A stretch of DNA of 5,056 nucleotides, taken from NCBI GenBank assembly GCA_030528965.1, contig JAUMXS010000007.1, forward strand, positions 15,713 through 20,768. The letters run 5' to 3'. Origin of the DNA: Eubacteriales bacterium. Its GTDB lineage: Bacteria; Bacillota; Clostridia; Oscillospirales; Oscillospiraceae. The notes below the pieces were generated by a model. The model saw only the letters and a program-made list of their open reading frames with translations, made no database searches and was not told where the DNA came from. A program made the translations under genes and the position numbers. This document shows positions 1 to 5,056 of this stretch, in pieces (position 1 is the first letter of the stretch; each line of letters opens with the position of its first letter).

Positions 1-47
1 CCGCCAATGCGGACGCCGAAGATACAGCCGAAGATAAAGCAGAATAA
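1..47 (+). CDS. C-terminal end of an unidentified protein (partial, cut by window edge)
   Basis: An open plus-strand frame enters from the left edge and stops at TAA 45-47. The visible residues are ANADAEDTAEDKAE, a low-complexity Ala/Asp/Glu-rich tail. A 10-base direct repeat (15-24 and 27-36) encodes the repeated Ala-Glu-Asp. Such acidic tails end many bacterial proteins and do not identify the family. It would converge on the desulfurase gene with only 12 bases between stop codons. The complementary strand is also open here in more than one frame (one reads hydrophobic), but it shows no ATG, GTG or TTG with a ribosome binding site just after the desulfurase stop. The plus-strand reading is therefore preferred, with real doubt because only 14 codons are visible. 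Confidence 0.5.
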   Translation, partial: ANADAEDTAEDKAE

Positions 48-59
48 CGGAATACTGTA

Positions 60-1193
60 TCAGCGAATAAACAGCAATTCTTTTTGCGCGGCGGCAAGAC
101 CGTCGCAGAGTGCATCCACTTCCTCCTGAGTGGTAAAGCGGGAGAAACTGATGCGAAGAGCGCCGTCAATGACGCGTGCGGGCAGACCAAGTGCCTCAAG
201 CACATGACTGCGCCGGCCTTTTTTGCAGGCGGAACCGCGGGATACATAAATTTCGCGGCGTTCCAAATAATTCATAAGCACTTCGCTCCGGTATCCCGGC
301 AGGGAAAGACAGAGAATATGCGGCGCCCCATCGCCGATCAGGACGACGTCCTTGAGCTCCTCTGTGAGCCGTCGGATCGCGTGCTGACGCAGAAGGCTGA
401 TACGGGGCATGGCCTCGGCCATGGCGGCGTGTCCGGCGTGTGCGGCAGCTCCGAAGGCGGCGATAGCCGGTATGGCCTCTGTGCCGGAGCGGGATCCGCT
501 TTCCTGTCCGCCGCCAAGAAGATACGGCGGAAGACGAAGACCGTTTCGAATGTAAAGCGCTCCTACACCCTTTGGCGCATGAATCTTATGTCCGCTGACG
601 CTGACCAGATCGGCTCCGAGTGAGGACGGTGTGAACGGCAGTTTGCAGAAGCCCTGTACCGCATCCGTGTGCAGCAGAGCACGGCTGCCGGAAGCCTTCA
701 GGAGCTTTGAAACGCCCGCAATGTCCGTCACGGAGCCGGTTTCGTTATTTACCAGCATGAGCGAGACGAGAACGGTATCCTCGCGGAGTGCTGCCCCCAC
801 CGCTTCGGGAGAGACGGCGCCGTTTTGATCCGGACGGAGAAGCGTCACTTCAAAACCCATTCGCTCGAGCTTTTCGAGGGGCTTGCGTACGGCATCATGT
901 TCCGTCACCGAACTGATGATATGCATACCGAAACGGCGCGACATCTCCGCGCCGGAGAAAACGGCCCAGTTGTCGCTTTCTGTGCCGCCGGAGGTAAAAT
1001 ATATTTCGTTTGCCGCACAGCCGAGCGATCCGGCTATTTCGGTGCGTGCGTTGTCCAGCAGCTGTTTGGCACGGCGGCCGGCGGTATGCGTGGACGAGGG
1101 ATTTGCAAAAGAAACTGTCATAGCCTCGCAGGCGGCATCCCTTGCTTCGGGACAGACCTGCGTGGTTGCAGCATTATCCAGATAGATTTCCAA
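60..1193 (-). CDS. Cysteine desulfurase, NifS/IscS family (class V aminotransferase fold)
   Basis: A cytosolic PLP enzyme that removes sulfur from L-cysteine, giving alanine and an enzyme persulfide for Fe-S clusters and tRNA thiolation. The 377-residue product has the family's normal length and opens with the diagnostic IYLDNAATT. Visible motifs, numbered from the TTG start: GGTESDN (69-75) for the PLP phosphate; EHD with His99 stacking on PLP; HTDAVQ with Asp177 and Gln180; SGHK with the Schiff-base Lys203; GGGQESGSRSGT (about 228-239); and GSAC with the catalytic Cys323, followed by a basic KKGRR stretch. The catalytic loop reads SRGSAC where SSGSAC is usual. The TTG start is chosen because it puts the conserved N-terminus at residue 3 and has a strong ribosome binding site. 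An in-frame ATG at 1235-1233 overlaps the probable -10 box, so it would not be transcribed. The gene diverges from mtaB, and no IscU/SufU scaffold gene is visible. The physiological sulfur acceptor is unknown. Confidence 0.95.
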   Translation of the reverse strand: MEIYLDNAATTQVCPEARDAACEAMTVSFANPSSTHTAGRRAKQLLDNARTEIAGSLGCAANEIYFTSGGTESDNWAVFSGAEMSRRFGMHIISSVTEHDAVRKPLEKLERMGFEVTLLRPDQNGAVSPEAVGAALREDTVLVSLMLVNNETGSVTDIAGVSKLLKASGSRALLHTDAVQGFCKLPFTPSSLGADLVSVSGHKIHAPKGVGALYIRNGLRLPPYLLGGGQESGSRSGTEAIPAIAAFGAAAHAGHAAMAEAMPRISLLRQHAIRRLTEELKDVVLIGDGAPHILCLSLPGYRSEVLMNYLERREIYVSRGSACKKGRRSHVLEALGLPARVIDGALRISFSRFTTQEEVDALCDGLAAAQKELLFIR

Positions 1194-1200
1194 AGAGTAT

Positions 1201-1208
1201 CCTTCCTT
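1201..1208 (-). promoter_or_regulatory. Ribosome binding site that fixes the TTG start of the desulfurase
   Basis: Read on the minus strand, the bases are AAGGAAGG, followed by a 7-base spacer and TTG at 1193-1191. This is a strong anti-16S match at ideal spacing. It supports the TTG over the upstream in-frame ATG (1235-1233) and TTG (1262-1260), which would add a non-conserved N-terminal extension. Confidence 0.8.
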
Positions 1209-1224
1209 TTGGGGTTTGTTATTT

Positions 1225-2517
1225 ATGAGATACATTATAATCACTCTTGGCTGTAAGGTCAACCAGTATGACTCGCAGGCTATGGAGCAGCTTCTGCGCG
1301 CGGACGGTCATGTTCCGGCGGAACCCGGAACAACGGCGGATGCCGTGATCGTCAATACCTGTGCCGTGACGGCGGAGGGCGCACGCAAAGCCCGTCAGGC
1401 GATCCGACGGGTACGTGCGGAGAATCCGCAGGCTGTATTGGCTGTATGCGGCTGCTTTTCCCAGACCGCGCCGGAAGAAGTGCGGGAACTGGGTGCGGAT
1501 CTTGTTTACGGAAGCGGCGACCGGGCCGGTCTTGTTGCGGAACTTGTGCATACTGTGGAACAGGGCGGAATCCCGGCCTTCCGTGAATTGCCTGGGGACG
1601 CCAGGGGGACCCGTAATTTCGAAAAACTTCCTGCCGGTGCCTCCGAGGGAAGGACCCGTGCATACCTGAAGATTCAGGACGGCTGCGATAATTACTGCGC
1701 ATATTGTATCATTCCCTATGCGCGCGGTCATGTGCGGTCCCTGCCGGTAGCGGACTGCGCTGCGCTGGTCGCGCAGCTGGCGTCTCAGGGATATCGGGAA
1801 CTGGTCATCACCGGAATCGAGATCGCGTCATACGGTCGGGACCTTCCCGGACATCCGACGCTGCTCGATGCCGTGGAAGCCATGGCTCTGGCGGCACCGG
1901 AGGTGCGGCTGCATCTGGGGTCTCTGGAACCGCGTGTGGTGACGCAGGATTTTTGCGAGAGATTGTCGAAGCTTTCGGTTTGTTCGCATTTCCATCTCTC
2001 TCTGCAGTCCGGCTGTGACGAGACTCTGCAGCGTATGAAACGCAGATATGATACCGCTCGGTTTATGGAATCTGTGAAACTGCTGAGGAAGTATTTCCCC
2101 GGCTGCGGACTGACGGCCGATCTGATCGTCGGTTTTCCGGGTGAAACAGAGGAAGAATTTGAAAAGACACTTTCTTTCGTGGAGGAATGCGCTTTTTCTT
2201 CCATGCATATTTTTCCCTATTCGCGAAGGGAAGGAACCCGTGCGGCAAGTCTCCCGGATCAGCTTACACGCGCAGTTAAAACGGCTCGTGCCGCTCGTGC
2301 CCAGCGTCTTGCGGCGGAAATGGAGCGGCAATATCTTGATTCCTGCATAGGGCGCGTGCTGTCCGTGCTGTTTGAAACAGAGAGCGATGGAATGTGCGTG
2401 GGACATGGGGAAAACTACTGTGAAGTGGCAGCTGCGGGCAAAGGATTTCGCGGTCTTGTAAGAAATGTCGAAATAAACGGCACACAAGGTGAAATGCTTG
2501 TAGGGGTTTGCATTTGA
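1225..2517 (+). CDS. mtaB: tRNA (t6A37) methylthiotransferase MtaB, radical SAM
   Basis: Converts N6-threonylcarbamoyladenosine at tRNA position 37 to its 2-methylthio form (ms2t6A), using SAM and two [4Fe-4S] clusters, in the cytosol. The 430-residue product has the full three-domain layout. The N-terminal methylthiotransferase domain starts LGCKVNQYDS and supplies Cys10, Cys46 (NTCAVT) and Cys77 (CGC). The radical-SAM core has the CxxxCxxC triad Cys154/Cys158/Cys161 in DGCDNYCAYCIIPYARG, followed by HLSLQSGCDETLQRMKRRY and DLIVGFPGETEEEF. The C-terminal TRAM domain (about 367-430) includes GHGENY. LGCKVNQ and the TRAM signature favour MtaB over MiaB or RimO, and all six cluster cysteines are present. 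ATG 1225 is preferred to an in-frame TTG at 1216 because MtaB proteins begin only a few residues before LGCKVNQ. A GGGG at 1211-1214 may be a weak ribosome binding site. No convincing plus-strand promoter was found. The gene diverges from the desulfurase. Confidence 0.95.
   Translation: MRYIIITLGCKVNQYDSQAMEQLLRADGHVPAEPGTTADAVIVNTCAVTAEGARKARQAIRRVRAENPQAVLAVCGCFSQTAPEEVRELGADLVYGSGDRAGLVAELVHTVEQGGIPAFRELPGDARGTRNFEKLPAGASEGRTRAYLKIQDGCDNYCAYCIIPYARGHVRSLPVADCAALVAQLASQGYRELVITGIEIASYGRDLPGHPTLLDAVEAMALAAPEVRLHLGSLEPRVVTQDFCERLSKLSVCSHFHLSLQSGCDETLQRMKRRYDTARFMESVKLLRKYFPGCGLTADLIVGFPGETEEEFEKTLSFVEECAFSSMHIFPYSRREGTRAASLPDQLTRAVKTARAARAQRLAAEMERQYLDSCIGRVLSVLFETESDGMCVGHGENYCEVAAAGKGFRGLVRNVEINGTQGEMLVGVCI
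1234..1262 (-). promoter_or_regulatory. Sigma-A-type promoter of the cysteine desulfurase gene, inside mtaB
   Basis: On the minus strand, TTGACC (1262-1257) is followed after exactly 17 bases by a perfect TATAAT (1239-1234). Transcription would start near 1227, leaving a leader of roughly 35 bases that carries the ribosome binding site and TTG start. The whole element lies within mtaB codons 4 to 13, which encode the conserved IIITLGCKVN segment, so it is constrained by both protein and promoter function. The assignment rests on consensus match and spacing only. Confidence 0.7.
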
Positions 2518-2542
2518 AATTTTCGGCGAAGTGAGATATAAT
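2514..2542 (+). promoter_or_regulatory. Promoter P1 upstream of serC-serA
   Basis: TTGAAA (2514-2519) overlaps the mtaB stop codon and is followed after 17 bases by a perfect TATAAT (2537-2542). A start near 2549 would give a leader of about 80 bases that includes the inverted repeat at 2555-2576. The call rests on consensus match and spacing. Confidence 0.65.
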
Positions 2543-2554
2543 TTAAAAAATAAA

Positions 2555-2576
2555 GATTGACTAAAAATTGTCAATC
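2555..2576 (+). repeat. Perfect 7-bp inverted repeat, candidate operator
   Basis: GATTGAC (2555-2561) and GTCAATC (2570-2576) are exact reverse complements separated by 8 AT-rich bases. The left arm covers most of the P2 -35 box, and the whole site lies just downstream of the expected P1 start. The position suits a dimeric repressor. In RNA made from P1 it could also form a weak stem. It is not a convincing terminator for mtaB, since it is AT-rich and lacks a following T-run. The binding protein is not recognisable. Confidence 0.5.
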
Positions 2577-2585
2577 ATTTATTAT
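2557..2585 (+). promoter_or_regulatory. Promoter P2 upstream of serC-serA
   Basis: TTGACT (2557-2562) and TATTAT (2580-2585) are separated by exactly 17 bases in an AT-rich stretch. The expected start is near 2592, leaving a short leader of under 40 bases before serC. The -35 box sits in the left arm of a perfect inverted repeat, so occupancy of that repeat would be expected to block this promoter. Which of P1 and P2 dominates cannot be told from sequence. Confidence 0.65.
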
Positions 2586-2629
2586 TCATTTCATATAGTA
2601 TTAAACAAACATTGAAAGGGGCCATTTCC

Positions 2630-3721
2630 ATGACGAGAGAGCACACATTTAATTTTTCTGCCGGTCCGTCCATGCTTCCCATTGAGGTTCTGCAGACCGC
2701 TTCTGCGGAGCTTGTGAATTATCGTGACAGTGGCATGTCTGTTATGGAGATGAGCCATCGAAGTAAAATTTTCCAGGGGATCTTTGATGAGACCAAGGCC
2801 AAGTTCAAGGCTGCGCTGAATGTTCCCGACACGCACGAGATCCTGTTCCTGCAGGGCGGCGCTTCTCAGCAGTTCTCTGCTGTTCCTCTGAACCTTCTTG
2901 GCGATAAGGATACTGCTGACTACGCTGTGACCGGCAACTTCGCTTCGATCGCCGCCAAGGAAGGCGCTCGTTACTGCAAAGTTAACGTTGCCGCTTCCTC
3001 TGCGGAGAAGAACTACAGCTACATTCCCCGTCAGGAAGAGCTGAAGCTCAATCCCGATGCCGCTTACTTCTATTACTGCGCGAACAACACCATTTACGGT
3101 ACCGAGTGGAACTACGTTCCTGAGACCGGCTCCGTGCCTCTGGTCTGTGACATGTCTTCCAACATCCTGACCAAGCCCGTTGATGTATCCCGCTACGGTG
3201 TCATTTTCGCCGGCGCTCAGAAGAACATGGCGCCCGCTGGTCTGACCGTCGTCGTGGTCGACAAGGCCCTCGCCGGTAAGGAACGTCCTTACACTCCGCT
3301 CATGCTGAGCTACGAGCTGGAGATCAAGAAGGACTCTATGTACAACACTCCTCCCTGCTACAACATCTACCTGCTGGGCCTCGTGCTGAACTGGCTGGAA
3401 GAAAAGGGCGGCGTCAAGGCCATGGAGACCATCAAGAGCGCCAAGGCTGCTCTTCTGTATGATTTCCTGGATCAGAGCTCTCTGTTCATCGGCTGTGCCG
3501 AGCGTGATTCCCGCAGCGATATGAACGTTACCTTCCGTACCGGCAGTGAAGAACTGGATGCCGAGTTTGTCAAGGGAGCGACCGCTTTGGGTCTCCTGAA
3601 CCTGAAGGGTCACCGTGTGGCCGGCGGCATGCGTGCCTCCATTTACAACGCAATGCCGGTAGAAGGCGTCGAGAAGCTCGTTGCCTTTATGAAAGACTTT
3701 GAGGTGAAGCATCATGCATAA
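2630..3721 (+). CDS. serC: Phosphoserine aminotransferase SerC
   Basis: A PLP-dependent class V aminotransferase that converts 3-phosphohydroxypyruvate plus glutamate to O-phosphoserine plus 2-oxoglutarate, the second step of serine synthesis. The same fold can serve vitamin B6 synthesis in some bacteria. The 363-residue length is normal. Visible features: FNFSAGPSMLP at the N-terminus; SHRS (42-45); GGAS (76-79) for PLP phosphate; Asp174 in CDMSSN, which binds the pyridine nitrogen; Schiff-base Lys198 in GAQKN; and His328/Arg335 in GHRVAGGMRASIYNAMP, which bind substrate phosphate. The residue numbers coincide with those recalled for the E. coli enzyme. The PLP-stacking position, Trp in E. 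coli, appears to be Phe104. ATG 2630 is chosen over an in-frame TTG at 2612 because AAAGGGG (2615-2621) lies 8 bases upstream of the ATG and conserved sequence begins right after it. Codons are strongly biased (AAC, TTC, AAG, GGC), suggesting high expression. It is the first gene of an operon with serA. Confidence 0.97.
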   Translation: MTREHTFNFSAGPSMLPIEVLQTASAELVNYRDSGMSVMEMSHRSKIFQGIFDETKAKFKAALNVPDTHEILFLQGGASQQFSAVPLNLLGDKDTADYAVTGNFASIAAKEGARYCKVNVAASSAEKNYSYIPRQEELKLNPDAAYFYYCANNTIYGTEWNYVPETGSVPLVCDMSSNILTKPVDVSRYGVIFAGAQKNMAPAGLTVVVVDKALAGKERPYTPLMLSYELEIKKDSMYNTPPCYNIYLLGLVLNWLEEKGGVKAMETIKSAKAALLYDFLDQSSLFIGCAERDSRSDMNVTFRTGSEELDAEFVKGATALGLLNLKGHRVAGGMRASIYNAMPVEGVEKLVAFMKDFEVKHHA

Positions 3722-4880
3722 AGTAAAAACCATCAACAAGATCGCTGAAGCCGGTCTTGATTATCTTGCTAAGGTTGGCTGCGAAGTCAGCGAAGATTTT
3801 GAACAGCCCGAAGCTCTGCTTATCCGCAGTGTGAAGCTGCATGACACGAAGTTCAATCCGGAACTGCTCTGCATCGCCCGTGCCGGCGCCGGCGTGAACA
3901 ACGTTCCTGTCAAGCGCTGCCTCGAAGAGGGCATCTGTGTTTTCAACACCCCCGGTGCCAACGCCGAAGCGGTTAAGGAACTGGCCATCTGCGCTCTTCT
4001 CATGAGCTCCCGTGATGTCATCGGCGGTATCCAGTGGGCCCACAGCATTGCCGATCAGGGCGATGCGATTCCCAATCTGGTCGAAAAGGGCAAGGAAGCT
4101 TTCACCGGACCGGAACTCGCCGGAAAGACCCTTGGTGTTCTGGGACTTGGCGCTGTCGGTGCCCGCATCGCCAATGCGGCGATCGGCCTCGGCATGAAGG
4201 TCTACGGCTATGACCCGTACCTCTCCGTCGATGCTGCCTGGATGCTTTCCCGTCATGTCATGCATGCTACCGATGTGGATACCCTCTATCAGAACTGCGA
4301 TTATATTACGATCCATGTTCCTTACATGGAGTCCACCCATCACATGATCAACGCTGCGGCCCTTGCGAAGATGAAGGATGGCGTCCGCATCATGAACCTC
4401 GCCCGTGCGGAACTGGTCGATGACGATGCGCTTATCGAAGCCCTTGATGCGGGTAAGGTTGCCTGCTACGTTACCGACTTCCCCAACGCCAAGACTGTCA
4501 ATGTTCCGCACATTATTCCCATGCCGCATCTGGGCGCCTCCACTCCGGAGAGCGAAGAGAAGTGCGCGCTGATGGGTGCCAGACAGATTTATGATTATCT
4601 GGAAAACGGTAACATCACCAACAGCGTCAACTTCCCCAATGCAGCGATGCCGCGTACCGGCGCCTGCCGTATCTGCGTGTTCCACAGCAACGTTCCCCGT
4701 ATGCTCAATGCCTGCCTTGAAATCGTCGGCAGCGAGAATATCAACGTCGAAAACCTCATCAACAAGGCTCGCGGCGATTATGCTTACACCATGATGGACC
4801 TCAGCACCGTTCCCTCTGCCGCGGTTGAGGAAAAGCTTGCTGCTCTGGAAGGCGTTATGCGCGTTCGCGTGCTTCTCTGA
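3714..4880 (+). CDS. serA: D-3-phosphoglycerate dehydrogenase SerA, short form with ACT domain
   Basis: Oxidises 3-phosphoglycerate to 3-phosphohydroxypyruvate with NAD+, the committed step of serine synthesis. The 388-residue product has a split substrate domain around a Rossmann domain. GLGAVG (144-149) and Asp167 in GYDPY indicate NAD preference. Catalytic Arg231 (NLARAELV) and His272 (MPHLGAST) are present. The Glu that normally pairs with the His appears to be Ala259 in VTDFPNAK. The C-terminal ACT domain (about 318-388) keeps His324 and Asn326 of the family's H-x-N motif, so serine feedback inhibition is plausible. There is no intervening domain of the kind that lengthens long-form SerA proteins such as that of Bacillus. 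ATG 3714 overlaps the serC end by 8 bases (ATGCATAA) and has GAGGTGA (3701-3707) 6 bases upstream inside serC, implying translational coupling. Codon bias matches serC. Another 2-hydroxyacid dehydrogenase role is conceivable given Ala259, but the serC neighbour and ACT domain argue for SerA. Confidence 0.95.
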   Translation: MHKVKTINKIAEAGLDYLAKVGCEVSEDFEQPEALLIRSVKLHDTKFNPELLCIARAGAGVNNVPVKRCLEEGICVFNTPGANAEAVKELAICALLMSSRDVIGGIQWAHSIADQGDAIPNLVEKGKEAFTGPELAGKTLGVLGLGAVGARIANAAIGLGMKVYGYDPYLSVDAAWMLSRHVMHATDVDTLYQNCDYITIHVPYMESTHHMINAAALAKMKDGVRIMNLARAELVDDDALIEALDAGKVACYVTDFPNAKTVNVPHIIPMPHLGASTPESEEKCALMGARQIYDYLENGNITNSVNFPNAAMPRTGACRICVFHSNVPRMLNACLEIVGSENINVENLINKARGDYAYTMMDLSTVPSAAVEEKLAALEGVMRVRVLL

Positions 4881-4980
4881 GAATCATTTTATGATGACGG
4901 TGCAACGGAGATAGAATCAAAATACCTGCTGCCGTGATGCAAAAATGAAGAGATACCTTGTTAATATCGGGTGAAAGTCT

Positions 4981-5033
4981 GCCGGTCTGGCGGAAAAGCC
5001 GAAAGACTTTTCCGCCAGACCGGCTTCCCTTTT
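4981..5033 (+). terminator. Probable intrinsic terminator of the serC-serA operon
   Basis: A perfect 18-bp inverted repeat has arms at 4981-4998 and 5007-5024 around an 8-base loop (CCGAAAGA). The stem is GC-rich at its base and is followed by TTCCCTTTT (5025-5033), a T-tract broken by three C. The long stem makes termination likely, but the broken tract could allow some read-through. It lies 100 bases after the serA stop, and the stretch 4881-4980 between them holds no gene I can support. On the minus strand no T-run follows, so it is probably one-directional. Confidence 0.75.
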
Positions 5034-5045
5034 GGGTGCCGGATG

Positions 5046-5054
5046 TGGTATAAT
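5046..5054 (+). promoter_or_regulatory. Extended -10 promoter for a gene beyond the right edge
   Basis: TGGTATAAT is a perfect TGn plus TATAAT extended -10 element, placed 12 bases after the terminator's T-tract. No good -35 hexamer lies 16-18 bases upstream, where the sequence is mostly C and T from the terminator tail, but extended -10 promoters can work without one. The served gene is outside the window. Confidence 0.55.
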
Positions 5055-5056
5055 AT

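Noticed and set aside
1216..1224. TTG at 1216 as the mtaB start
   Set aside because: It adds only three non-conserved residues. The ATG at 1225 gives the usual MtaB N-terminal spacing and sits at a workable distance from GGGG at 1211-1214.
1236..1241. Plus-strand TATAAT as a -10 box for mtaB
   Set aside because: It lies inside mtaB after the ATG, so transcripts would lack the conserved LGCKVNQ start. The plus-strand match is a by-product of the partly palindromic ATTATAAT that forms the minus-strand -10.
84..1256. Long plus-strand reading frames opposite the desulfurase (84-623, 631-828, 825-1256, 883-1185)
   Set aside because: Their translations show no recognisable domain and have low-complexity composition, and the opposite strand encodes a fully conserved enzyme. 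They are antisense shadows.
2518..2532. Partial match to the CodY box (AATTTTC followed by GGCGAAGT) in the P1 spacer
   Set aside because: The left half matches well, but the right half has several mismatches to AATTTTCWGAAAATT. In AT-rich promoter DNA a match of this quality arises easily by chance.
2591..4685. Long minus-strand frames opposite serC and serA (2591-3739 and 3687-4685)
   Set aside because: They are by-products of the strongly biased codons of serC and serA, which rarely create antisense stops. Their products resemble no family I know, and no promoter or ribosome binding site supports them.
4883..4895. Small ATCAT-TTT-ATGAT hairpin right after the serA stop
   Set aside because: A 5-bp AT-rich stem with a 3-base loop and no T-run is too weak to call a terminator or processing site.
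4945..4974. Nine-codon reading frame (MKRYLVNIG) just before the terminator, as a possible leader peptide
   Set aside because: There is no ribosome binding site, no run of a regulatory amino acid, and it follows serA instead of preceding a biosynthetic gene in view.
4974..5010. AAAGTCT (4974-4980) could pair with AGACTTT (5004-5010) as an antiterminator to the 18-bp hairpin
   Set aside because: A 7-bp AT-leaning helix is far weaker than the 18-bp perfect stem it would compete with. No ligand-binding or leader-peptide structure is evident, so attenuation is not supported.

Overview
The window reads as ordinary chromosome from a moderate-GC Firmicute, most likely a Clostridia member (Oscillospiraceae/Ruminococcaceae-like). 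This is inferred from gene character and not from any database match. The signs are consensus sigma-A-type promoters, strong purine-rich ribosome binding sites, a TTG start, a short SerA with a C-terminal ACT domain directly after serC, and an MtaB-type methylthiotransferase.

Layout: (1) Positions 1-47 hold the acidic C-terminal tail of a plus-strand gene cut by the window edge. It converges on the next gene with 12 bases between stops. (2) Positions 60-1193, minus strand, encode a NifS/IscS-type cysteine desulfurase starting at TTG. (3) Positions 1225-2517, plus strand, encode MtaB, the radical-SAM enzyme that methylthiolates t6A37 of tRNA. The two genes diverge head to head with 31 bases between start codons, and a near-consensus promoter for the desulfurase lies inside the first codons of mtaB. 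(4) Positions 2518-2629 are an AT-rich regulatory region with two well-spaced tandem promoters and a perfect 7-bp inverted repeat over the -35 of the second. (5) Positions 2630-4880 form a serC-serA operon with an 8-base gene overlap. (6) Positions 4881-5056 hold a 3' untranslated stretch, an 18-bp perfect hairpin (likely terminator), and an extended -10 promoter for a gene beyond the right edge.

Function: SerA oxidises 3-phosphoglycerate and SerC transaminates the product, giving two of the three steps to L-serine; no serB is in view. Serine feeds cysteine synthesis, cysteine is the substrate of the desulfurase, and MtaB inserts sulfur into tRNA. The four genes therefore touch one sulfur/serine theme, but the link is by pathway logic only.

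I see no mobile element, CRISPR array, RNA gene or novel multi-gene system. The points most worth a second look are the apparent loss of the catalytic Glu in SerA, the promoter embedded in mtaB, and the tandem-promoter/palindrome arrangement before serC.
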